Shown piece by piece: positions 50,005-57,817 of a DNA stretch of 59,963 nt. The stretch is from the NCBI GenBank assembly GCA_007120745.1, contig SKNC01000091.1, positions 1 to 59,963 of the forward strand, written 5' to 3'. The stretch comes from Bacillota bacterium. GTDB taxonomy: Bacteria; Bacillota; Dethiobacteria; SKNC01. The notes under the pieces are model-generated. The model ran no database searches and was not told the DNA's origin. It saw only the letters and a program-made list of their open reading frames with translations. Position numbers and translations under genes: made by a program. Every line of letters begins with the position of its first letter. Position 1 is the stretch's first letter.

Positions 50005-50079
50005 GGGTTTAAGAATACCAGGGAGAGTTAGAAGCTTTGATTTCTTTGGTAAGCTGGAGAAGTAAAAGGAGGGAATTCC

Positions 50080-51486
50080 ATGAACAGTATTTTACTGGCA
50101 GGTATAACTCCACATCCCCCCATTATTATTCCCGAGGTAGGGGGACGAGAGACTGAAAAGGTTAAAAACACCATAGAAGCTCTTACAACGCTGGCAGAGG
50201 AAGTTAAGGAGTGCGGCCCGGAAACTGTGGTAATTATCACACCCCACGGGACCGTATTTAGAAATGCCATCGCAGTAAATGGACAGGACCAGTTATCAGG
50301 TTCTTTGGAACAGTTTGGCGCGCCCCAGGTGAAAATCCAGGTGTCCAATGACCCGGACCTGGTGGATACCATTATCAGGGAGGCAGAAACGGAGGGCATT
50401 TTAGGAGTAGAGTTGGACCAGGAACAGGCGATAAATTATGATATCAGCCTGAATCTGGACCACGGGTCCCTGGTTCCCATGTATTTTCTTCAAAAAGCAC
50501 AGGTGGAGGCATCTTATGTTCACGTTACCATAGGGTTTTTAAGCTGCCCGGAGATTTATTCTTTTGGCAAGTCTATTCAAAGGGCGGCGCAGAAGGAAGG
50601 TCGTAAAATCGTGGTGCTGGCCAGTGGTGACCTGTCTCACTGTTTAATTCCTGGCGCCCCCGCGCAGTATAACCCGGCGGGAAAGGAGTTTGACTCTAAA
50701 ATGAAGACACTCCTCCAGGAATACAATGTGGAGAAAATTATGAATCTGGATGAAAGTCTGGTCAGCAGTGCCGCTGAATGTGGATTAAGGCCAATCATCA
50801 TGGCACTGGGCTCGCTGGATGGATACAGGGTAGAATCCCAGGTTTTATCTTACGAAGGGCCTTTCGGGGTGGGTTACCTGGTGGCTCTTTTAAGGCCGGG
50901 AAAATTTAATGAAGAAGATGAGGCGGGAGAGCGGTACCGCAGGGAAGAACAGCAAAAAATAAAAGCCCAACAGGAGAAGGAAAGCATCTATGTTAAACTG
51001 GCCCGGGAAGCTCTTGAAACCTATATAAGAGAGGGGAAAAAGCCTGAACTCCCTGACCCCCTACCGGAGGAGTTAAGAGATAAAGCCGGGGTTTTTGTTT
51101 CTATTAAATCTAAAGGACAGCTCAGGGGTTGTATTGGCACCATTGAACCAACCCGGGATAATATTGCTGAAGAAATAACCCAGAATGCCTTAAGCGCTGG
51201 ACTCTCAGATCTCCGGTTTCCCCCTGTTACTTCCGAAGAACTGCCTTATCTAAATTATTCTGTAGATTTATTGATGCCGCCGGAACCGGTGGAGGGACTG
51301 CAGAACCTGGATCCTCAAAAATTCGGAGTGATTGTAAAAAGCGGTTTGAAGACCGGTCTTCTTCTACCTAAGCTGGAAGGGGTAGATACCGTTGAAAAAC
51401 AGGTAAATATTGCCCGGGAAAAAGCAGGGTTAAACCCGGGAGAAAAAGCGGATTTATACCGGTTTGAAGTGAAAAGATACTATTAA
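50080..51486 (+). CDS. AmmeMemoRadiSam system protein: extradiol-dioxygenase-like domain fused to AMMECR1
   Basis: A 468-residue two-domain protein. Residues about 1-270 resemble class III extradiol dioxygenases (LigB/MEMO1-like), with candidate metal residues in TPHPP (His12), TPHG (His58) and SGDLSH (about 184-189). Residues about 300-468 are an AMMECR1 domain with the hallmark LRGCIGT (about 348-354). The partner radical SAM gene follows 36 bases later. The three families recur together in bacteria and archaea and as separate MEMO1 and AMMECR1 proteins in animals, but the reaction is not known to me. AAAAGGAGGG precedes the ATG. Confidence 0.9.
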   Translation: MNSILLAGITPHPPIIIPEVGGRETEKVKNTIEALTTLAEEVKECGPETVVIITPHGTVFRNAIAVNGQDQLSGSLEQFGAPQVKIQVSNDPDLVDTIIREAETEGILGVELDQEQAINYDISLNLDHGSLVPMYFLQKAQVEASYVHVTIGFLSCPEIYSFGKSIQRAAQKEGRKIVVLASGDLSHCLIPGAPAQYNPAGKEFDSKMKTLLQEYNVEKIMNLDESLVSSAAECGLRPIIMALGSLDGYRVESQVLSYEGPFGVGYLVALLRPGKFNEEDEAGERYRREEQQKIKAQQEKESIYVKLAREALETYIREGKKPELPDPLPEELRDKAGVFVSIKSKGQLRGCIGTIEPTRDNIAEEITQNALSAGLSDLRFPPVTSEELPYLNYSVDLLMPPEPVEGLQNLDPQKFGVIVKSGLKTGLLLPKLEGVDTVEKQVNIAREKAGLNPGEKADLYRFEVKRYY

Positions 51487-51522
51487 ATCGCGGTAATACA
51501 TTGAACGAAGGAGGAAGCTTCA

Positions 51523-52560
51523 ATGTTCAGGGGAAAATTAGCAAAGGAAGCCATGTTCTATGCCTTAGATTCGGTAAAAGACCTGGTGCTCTGCCGGTTA
51601 TGCCCCCACTACTGCCGAATCAAGGGGGGAGAGATCGGTAAATGCAGGGTCAGGGGCCGCCAGGGGAAAGAACTAATCAGCCTTAATTACGGTGAATGTG
51701 CATCGTACTGCCTGGACCCCATAGAAAAAAAGCCCCTTTATCATTTTTACCCTGGAAGCCACATATTTTCCCTGGGCTCTGTGGGCTGTAACTTTTCCTG
51801 CGAGTTCTGCCAAAACTGGAACATTGCCCAACAGTTTGAGTCGGTAAATACCACATCCATAACTCCCGAAAATGTTCTGGAAATCATGGAGAAGAGAGTC
51901 CCGGAGGAACACCGCTTGGGAGCTGCCTATACCTATAACGAGCCTACGGTGTGGTACGAATTTGTTTACGACACCTCCCGCCTGCTTCATGCAAAAGGGT
52001 TCAAAAATGTGCTGGTCACCAACGGTTTTATCAATGCTGAACCCCTGGAAAAGATTCTGCCGTATATTGATGCCATGAACATCGACGTGAAAAGCTTTAC
52101 CCGGAAGTTTTACCAAAAGTACTGCGACGGCAGCTTGAAGCCGGTGATGCGTACCGTTGAGATGGCGGCTTCCCAATGCCATGTGGAACTTACCACTTTA
52201 ATTATCCCGGATTTGAATGATTCTCCCCAGGAGATTGAAGGGCTGGTAGACTGGATTGCCGGAATTAACCGGGAAATTCCCCTGCACCTTTCTCGTTACT
52301 TCCCAAGTTACAGGATGACGAAAGAGGCTACACCGGAAAAAATCCTGGAGAAAGCCCGGGAAATTGCCCTGCAAAAACTCCGGTACGTGTATACCGGGAA
52401 TCTTTTTGGCAGTGATTATGCCAGCACCTATTGTCCAGAGTGTAATGACTTATTAATCAAAAGAACCGGTTTTGCCATAAGCAATGAAGGGATAGATGAT
52501 AAATTCGGCTGCCGTCGCTGTGGTGAGAAAATTGCAATTAAGGGTAAGATAATAGAATAA
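51523..52560 (+). CDS. amrS: AmmeMemoRadiSam system radical SAM enzyme
   Basis: A 345-residue radical SAM protein related to pyruvate-formate-lyase activating enzymes. The cluster motif is CNFSCEFC (Cys89, Cys93, Cys96). Additional cysteines occur at the N-terminus (CRLCPHYC, about 24-31, and Cys41) and at the C-terminus (CPEC and CRRC, about 303-335), suggesting further metal or FeS sites. Encoded directly behind the fused dioxygenase-like/AMMECR1 partner. Substrate unknown. GAAGGAGGAA precedes the ATG. Confidence 0.9.
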   Translation: MFRGKLAKEAMFYALDSVKDLVLCRLCPHYCRIKGGEIGKCRVRGRQGKELISLNYGECASYCLDPIEKKPLYHFYPGSHIFSLGSVGCNFSCEFCQNWNIAQQFESVNTTSITPENVLEIMEKRVPEEHRLGAAYTYNEPTVWYEFVYDTSRLLHAKGFKNVLVTNGFINAEPLEKILPYIDAMNIDVKSFTRKFYQKYCDGSLKPVMRTVEMAASQCHVELTTLIIPDLNDSPQEIEGLVDWIAGINREIPLHLSRYFPSYRMTKEATPEKILEKAREIALQKLRYVYTGNLFGSDYASTYCPECNDLLIKRTGFAISNEGIDDKFGCRRCGEKIAIKGKIIE

Positions 52561-52755
52561 CCCTCTTTTTGCAGCCAATGAGAAGAGAATTCTTCCACAG
52601 GAAGATTGTCTTACTTTTTCTTACAAAGCAGGGCCGCAGTTAAAAGTCAATTCCTAATCATAAATGAAAGAAGAACAGAATAAAATAAGGTCGGAGAGGA
52701 GCAAATTTGCCTTCGGGGGATTGGATAAATTAACTCAAAAGGAGATTGCAAATAA

Positions 52756-54114
52756 ATGAATAATCCGGCCGTACCTTTATTTCAGTTCTTGACTTTAATA
52801 AATCAGGCAGTTAATGAATTGGTCTGGGGAATCCCCTTGATTGTGTTAATCCTGGGTACCGGGATATATCTAACCTACCGGACCCGTTTTATTCAGGTTA
52901 CTAAAATAGGAATCATTATCAAAACCGTGGTCTCGGGATTTATCCACCGGAAAAAGGGAGAGGGGGATATTTCTCCCTTCCAGGCGCTGACTACAGCCCT
53001 GGCGGCTACTGTGGGAACCGGAAATATTGCCGGCGTGGCCACAGCCATTTCCCTGGGAGGAGCAGGAGCCATGTTTTGGATGTGGTTTTCTGCTTTTTTT
53101 GGGATGGTAACCAAGTACAGTGAAATCGTCCTTGCGGTTCATTACCGGGAAAAGAAGCCCGGGAGCGGAACTGTGGGAGGGCCCATGTATTTCCTGCAAA
53201 ATGGTTTAAACAACAGGGTACTGGCGGTCCTCTTTGCATTTTTTGGCTCCCTGGCGGCCTTTGGAATTGGGAACATGGTTCAGGCCAACTCGGTGGCCGA
53301 TGCGGTAAACAAAGCTTTTGGTCTTCCCACTTTCCTGACCGGTTTGGTGCTGGCAGTGGTAGCCGGAGCGGTAATTTTGGGGGGCATCAAAAGGATAGCC
53401 TCCATAACAGAAAAGCTGGTGCCGGTTATGGCTGCCCTCTATGTACTGGGAGCAGTAACAATACTCATATTAAATTTCAACCTGATTCCAGGCGCCCTGT
53501 CCAGTATTTTCAGCCTGGCTTTTACCGGGGAAGCAGCAGCAGGAGGCTTTGTAGGGGCAGGAGTTCGGGAGGCAGTACGGTTTGGAGTGGCCCGGGGTAT
53601 TTTTACCAATGAAGCTGGACTGGGCAGCGCCTCCATTGCCCATGCCTCCGCCAGGACCGACCACCCCGTGGCCCAGGGAACCTGGGGAATCATTGAAGTA
53701 TTCATCGATACCCTGGTAATCTGTACCCTGACTGCCCTGGTAATTTTGGTGACCGGAGCATTGGAATCAGGCCTGGAGGGGGCTGCCTTAACCACGGAGG
53801 CCTTTAACCGGGGACTTCCCGGGCCGGGGGGATTGATTGTTGCAGTGGGACTGATATTTTTTGCCTTTACCACCCTTCTGGCCTGGTCTTTCTACGGGGA
53901 AAAGTGTTTTGAATTTCTCTTTGGTACCAGGGCATCCCTGAGATATCGACAGGTTTGGATCCCCTTTATTCTGGTAGGTGCCGTGGGGGGCTTGAGAGGT
54001 ATATGGAGTCTGGCGGATACCTTGAATGGCTTGATGGCTGTTCCCAACTTGATAGGCCTGGTAGGTTTAAGTGGTTTGGTGGTGAAGCTTTCCCGAGAAT
54101 ACTTTAGAGGGTAG
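52756..54114 (+). CDS. Alanine/glycine:cation symporter, AGCS family
   Basis: A 452-residue transporter with about ten or eleven hydrophobic segments that couples uptake of alanine or glycine to Na+ or H+. ATVGTGNIAGVATAI (about 79-93), GGPMYFLQNGL (about 141-151) and FTNEAGLGSASIAHA (about 285-299) are AGCS signatures. AAAAGGAGA precedes the ATG. The 195-base gap upstream contains a hairpin with GCAAATTTGC near 52701-52710 but no recognisable riboswitch. It is followed by 144 bases without a gene. Confidence 0.92.
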   Translation: MNNPAVPLFQFLTLINQAVNELVWGIPLIVLILGTGIYLTYRTRFIQVTKIGIIIKTVVSGFIHRKKGEGDISPFQALTTALAATVGTGNIAGVATAISLGGAGAMFWMWFSAFFGMVTKYSEIVLAVHYREKKPGSGTVGGPMYFLQNGLNNRVLAVLFAFFGSLAAFGIGNMVQANSVADAVNKAFGLPTFLTGLVLAVVAGAVILGGIKRIASITEKLVPVMAALYVLGAVTILILNFNLIPGALSSIFSLAFTGEAAAGGFVGAGVREAVRFGVARGIFTNEAGLGSASIAHASARTDHPVAQGTWGIIEVFIDTLVICTLTALVILVTGALESGLEGAALTTEAFNRGLPGPGGLIVAVGLIFFAFTTLLAWSFYGEKCFEFLFGTRASLRYRQVWIPFILVGAVGGLRGIWSLADTLNGLMAVPNLIGLVGLSGLVVKLSREYFRG

Positions 54115-54204
54115 TAATACCAAAAAAATTAATTTTTCTTAATATTTAACAGAAAGTTTAAGAATTTGGGGAAGGTTTTTTGAAAATCTTAGTAGAACTA
54201 TTTA

Positions 54205-54232
54205 AAGATAAGAAAGACAAGATAAGAAAGAG
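54205..54232 (+). repeat. Tandem 14-base repeat upstream of cdaA
   Basis: AAGATAAGAAAGAC and AAGATAAGAAAGAG stand directly next to each other (13 of 14 identical), 27 bases before cdaA. The purine-rich run lies in what would be the mRNA leader. It may be chance in A-rich DNA. Confidence 0.45.
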
Positions 54233-54258
54233 ATAGTATAAACGGGGGTCAAAACATC

Positions 54259-55074
54259 ATGTGGGAACAGGTCCAGAATCTTGTGATGCAATTCGGATGG
54301 CGGGATGTTCTGGATATTGCCATTATTGCTTTCATTCTTTATAAATTAATTATTATGATCAGGGGTACCCGGGCAGTTCAGCTTTTGAAGGGTTTAATTC
54401 TTCTGCTCATTGCCACGGTGGCCGTTCGACAGTTGGGTTTAACTGCCATTGACTGGGTGCTGCGGCAGGTAATGACCATCGGGATAATTGCCATACCCAT
54501 TGTTTTTCAACCGGAACTCAGGAGAGGGTTGGAACAGCTGGGCAGGGGCAAAATTTTTGTACGGACTTCTTATCAGTGTGCAGAAAGAGATATAGAACAA
54601 AGCATTGAGGAAATTATTAAGGGAATTCAGGTTCTGGTAAAAAACAGAATCGGGGCCCTCATCGTCTTTGAAAGGCAGACAGGTATTAATGAATTTATTG
54701 AAACAGGGATTCGTATTGACAGCCTGGTATCAGCAGAACTCTTGATTAACATTTTTATGCCCCGGACACCGCTGCATGACGGAGCGGTAATCATCCGGGG
54801 AAACCGGGTCATGGCTGCCGGCTGCTATCTTCCCCTGACGGAGAATCCTCATCTCAGCAAAGAACTGGGCACCCGTCATCGGGCGGCTCTGGGTATCTCA
54901 GAACAATCTGATGCTGTTTCCATTATTGTTTCTGAAGAGACCGGGACCGTATCCCTGGCCAACAACGGAAAACTAACCCGCTACCTGGATAACAAAACCC
55001 TGGAAAAAATGTTGTTAAACTTGTTTAAACCCACTTCTAACGGCAATTATTTCTGGCAGTGGAGGTCCTCGTAA
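54259..55074 (+). CDS. cdaA: Diadenylate cyclase CdaA
   Basis: Makes the second messenger c-di-AMP from two ATP. The 271 residues have about three N-terminal membrane helices (up to about 80) and a DAC domain with the catalytic DGA (Asp174-Ala176) and RHR (Arg206-Arg208) motifs, nearly the same numbering as in Listeria CdaA. It stands first in cdaA-cdaR-glmM-glmS, the conserved Firmicutes order; cdaR starts on the very next base after its stop. The ribosome binding site is weak (GGGGGTC). Confidence 0.96.
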   Translation: MWEQVQNLVMQFGWRDVLDIAIIAFILYKLIIMIRGTRAVQLLKGLILLLIATVAVRQLGLTAIDWVLRQVMTIGIIAIPIVFQPELRRGLEQLGRGKIFVRTSYQCAERDIEQSIEEIIKGIQVLVKNRIGALIVFERQTGINEFIETGIRIDSLVSAELLINIFMPRTPLHDGAVIIRGNRVMAAGCYLPLTENPHLSKELGTRHRAALGISEQSDAVSIIVSEETGTVSLANNGKLTRYLDNKTLEKMLLNLFKPTSNGNYFWQWRSS

Positions 55075-56013
55075 ATGATTGACCGCCTGTTACAAAACAA
55101 TACTGCGGCAAAAATAATTTCCATCTTTTTAGCCTTTATCTTATGGTTTTATATTACCGGAGATACGAGGGATCCTGGCCCAATGGAAAGCAGCAGGACC
55201 TTTGATAGGCTTCCTATTGCCGTGTACAATCTGGCCGACTTTCATGCAATTACGGAAATGGAGAGAGAAGTGGATATTGTTTTACGGGGAACATCAGAAG
55301 ACCTGGCCAACATTACACCGGACAACCTGGATATTTATGTAGACCTCAGTGGTTTAGGGGAGGGGGAACACACGGTGCGGGTCAGAACCAGTATTCCTCC
55401 CGATGTGAAAATACAAAATATCTCCCCTTCATCCATCACTGTGGTAATTGAAGAAATAGTTACCAGCCAGCTGGATGTGATTCCCGTCCTGATGGGTGAA
55501 CCCGGTGAAGGATTTATCACCGGGGAGGTTACTGTAGAACCTCAATACGTGATGGTCAAGGGTACCCGAAATGTACTGTCCCAGATTAATGAAGTGGTAG
55601 TTATGATTGATGTGGAGGGCGCTGTTGAACCAGTCAGACAGAGCCTTCCCGTCACAGCCCTGGATGCCCAGGGTAGAGAGATAGATGAAGCAGAGATCGA
55701 GCCTGAGGAAGTTGAAGTGAACGTGGATATCCTCTTACCGGAGGCTGAGTTCCCCATAGAAGTTGTTTGGGAAGGAGAACTGCCTGAAAACTTTGAGATT
55801 AAGGAAGTTTCCAAAGAGCCCAATAGAGTGACACTTTCTGGCTTAGGGGAAATATTGGATTCTATAGAAGCCGTAGAAACTCTACCCATTGATCTTACGG
55901 GCCGGGAGGAGAGCTTTACCTACGAAGTGGAACTGGAGCTTCCAGAGGGGACAAGCATAAAAAATGATAGTAAAATTGTAGTAAATGTAGTAATTGGCAC
56001 GGTTGAGGAATAA
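55075..56013 (+). CDS. cdaR: CdaA regulator CdaR (YbbR-domain protein)
   Basis: A 312-residue membrane-anchored protein with an N-terminal helix (about 12-30) and about three YbbR-type beta repeats outside the membrane (about 40-310), one starting near VDIVLRGTSEDL and another near VPVLMGEPGEGF-type sequence (here VIPVLMGEPGEGF). It binds CdaA and adjusts c-di-AMP production. The protein is notably acidic. GGAGG inside the cdaA end serves as its site; no gap between the genes. Confidence 0.92.
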   Translation: MIDRLLQNNTAAKIISIFLAFILWFYITGDTRDPGPMESSRTFDRLPIAVYNLADFHAITEMEREVDIVLRGTSEDLANITPDNLDIYVDLSGLGEGEHTVRVRTSIPPDVKIQNISPSSITVVIEEIVTSQLDVIPVLMGEPGEGFITGEVTVEPQYVMVKGTRNVLSQINEVVVMIDVEGAVEPVRQSLPVTALDAQGREIDEAEIEPEEVEVNVDILLPEAEFPIEVVWEGELPENFEIKEVSKEPNRVTLSGLGEILDSIEAVETLPIDLTGREESFTYEVELELPEGTSIKNDSKIVVNVVIGTVEE

Positions 56014-56017
56014 TATA

Positions 56018-56026
56018 TGGTATAAT
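56018..56026 (+). promoter_or_regulatory. Possible internal promoter for glmM
   Basis: TGGTATAAT (TATAAT at 56021-56026) is an extended -10 in the short gap between cdaR and glmM. A TTGGCA at 55994 is 21 bases away, too far for a standard spacer. Confidence 0.4.
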
Positions 56027-56052
56027 AGTGGAAGTTTAGGAGGAAATATTCA

Positions 56053-57393
56053 ATGGGTCAGCTTTTTGGAACAGATGGAATCAGGGGCGTAGCCAATAGA
56101 GACCTTACCGCCGAACTGGTTTATAAAATAACCAGGGCCGGAACCTATCTTATAACCCGGGGAGAAGAGCAGCCTTTCATGGTGGTAGGAAAAGATACCA
56201 GAATTTCCGGAGACATGCTGGAAGGTTCCATTATATCGGGCATAACCTCTCTGGGGGTTAATGTTTATACGGTGGGCATTATGTCAACACCCGGCGTCGC
56301 TTACCTCATTAAAAACTTGGGAGCCCGGGGGGGCGTGATGATTTCTGCCTCTCATAATCCGTTGGAGGACAACGGGATAAAATTTTTTAATGCAGAAGGC
56401 TTTAAACTCAGCGATGACCAGGAAAAAAAAATAGAAGAGCTTTATTACTCCGAAGTGGATGACCTTCCCCGTCCTGTGGGTACAGAGGTGGGACGGGTCT
56501 ACCCGCTGCAGGATTCTGAACGTCGATATGTGGATTACTTGAAACAGGTGAGTCCGGTTGATTTGACAGGCTATAAAATAGTTCTGGACTGTGCCAACGG
56601 TGCAGTTTATAGTACAGCTCCCCTGCTTTTCAAGGAGCTGGGGGCAGAAGTGGTGGTGCTAAACGACTGCGCAGATGGAAAAGACATCAACGCAAACTGC
56701 GGTTCCACTCATCCTGAGGTGGTGGCAGAGGCAGTGAAGAGCAGCGGAGCCGATGCAGGGTTCTCCTTTGATGGAGACGGCGACCGTTTGATAGCTGTGG
56801 ATGATCAGGGAAATGTGGTTGATGGTGATTTTATTTTGGCCATCTGTGGAAAGCATTTAAAGGAAAAAGGCCAGCTGAAAAAGAATACTATTGTTACCAC
56901 GGTCATGAGCAACCTGGGACTGGACCTGGCAGCCCGGGAACAAGGCTTTGAACTGATTAAGACGAAAGTGGGGGACCGGTATGTTTTGGAAACCATGCTT
57001 TCAGGGGAATATAACTTTGGAGGAGAGCAGTCCGGACATGTTATTTTCTTAGATTATAATACCACCGGAGACGGCATCCTGTCTGCCCTGCAGCTGACCC
57101 GGGTCCTGGTTGAGCAAAATAAACCCCTGTCTCAGCTGAAGGGAATGATGATGAAGCTTCCCCAGGTCTTAAAAAATGCCAGGGTCAAAAAAATAGGTTA
57201 TTTTCCCGATAACCCGCGTATTAATGAGGCTGTTTTGGCGGCTGAAAAAAAGTTGGGAAGCGCCGGCAGGGTATTGGTGCGGCCCTCGGGAACAGAACCC
57301 CTGGTCAGAGTAATGCTGGAGGGTCAAAATGAAGAGGTACTGCATATAATGGCAGAAGAGATAGTAAACGTGATTAAAGAAGAACTGTCTTAA
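56053..57393 (+). CDS. glmM: Phosphoglucosamine mutase GlmM
   Basis: Converts glucosamine-6-phosphate to glucosamine-1-phosphate on the way to UDP-GlcNAc. 446 residues. The phosphoserine loop is SASHNP with Ser100; the Mg loop DGDGDR has Asp240, Asp242 and Asp244; the C-terminal phosphate-binding RPSGTEPLVRVM is intact. FGTDGIRGVANRDLT at the N-terminus is typical. AGGAGGAAA precedes the ATG. Neighbouring CdaA is inhibited by GlmM in other Firmicutes. Confidence 0.97.
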   Translation: MGQLFGTDGIRGVANRDLTAELVYKITRAGTYLITRGEEQPFMVVGKDTRISGDMLEGSIISGITSLGVNVYTVGIMSTPGVAYLIKNLGARGGVMISASHNPLEDNGIKFFNAEGFKLSDDQEKKIEELYYSEVDDLPRPVGTEVGRVYPLQDSERRYVDYLKQVSPVDLTGYKIVLDCANGAVYSTAPLLFKELGAEVVVLNDCADGKDINANCGSTHPEVVAEAVKSSGADAGFSFDGDGDRLIAVDDQGNVVDGDFILAICGKHLKEKGQLKKNTIVTTVMSNLGLDLAAREQGFELIKTKVGDRYVLETMLSGEYNFGGEQSGHVIFLDYNTTGDGILSALQLTRVLVEQNKPLSQLKGMMMKLPQVLKNARVKKIGYFPDNPRINEAVLAAEKKLGSAGRVLVRPSGTEPLVRVMLEGQNEEVLHIMAEEIVNVIKEELS

Positions 57394-57544
57394 TCATGGG
57401 TGCTTTGTTGTAAAGAACTTCAGAAGAAAGGGGTGAACTGTAAAGAACCAGCGGTAAGGATTTATAGTATGTGGTGTTTTATTTAGCAGGACTATTCATA
57501 ATATCTTTTTATGAAAAATCCGGATTAAATCAATTTATATTATT

Positions 57545-57700
57545 AAAGCGCCAGAACATGTCTGAAGCATGTTGACGAGGAGGAGGTTTATCGAGTTTTT
57601 CGGCGGGTGCCTCCCGGTCTGCCACGACCGTTAAAAATTCTTTAAAACTGGGGAGTGATCCCCAGGACAAAGGGAATTGGGTGGATAATCCGGAAAAGGG
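57545..57700 (+). promoter_or_regulatory. glmS ribozyme (glucosamine-6-phosphate-responsive)
   Basis: A self-cleaving leader RNA within the 424-base glmM-glmS gap. The core starts at GCGCCAGAAC (57548-57557), with cleavage expected just before G57548. P1 is AACATG/CATGTT; the conserved GACGAGG, GGTTTATCGA and CGGCGGGTGCCTCCCGG segments follow; P3 is CGGTC/GACCG (57615-57619 with 57626-57630) and P4 is CTGGGG/CCCCAG (57648-57665), then ACAAAGGGAA and a P4.1-like stem. All are known consensus pieces. Glucosamine-6-phosphate triggers cleavage and lowers GlmS. The 150 bases before it (57394-57544) hold no gene and no convincing promoter. Confidence 0.93.
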
Positions 57701-57817
57701 TTGAACCCGTTTTACATCTATGTAAACCGGGCGACCTGATTTGCGGATTTTCTTTTTGCAGTCATTTATAACTATAAGCTTCAAATTTCTATAAATATAA
57801 ATGGGGGTAATCAAAAG

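Noticed and set aside
52688..52720. Glycine riboswitch before the AGCS symporter
   Set aside because: GGAGAG is present, but the conserved GCCGAAGG half and the paired second aptamer are missing; only a simple hairpin is seen.
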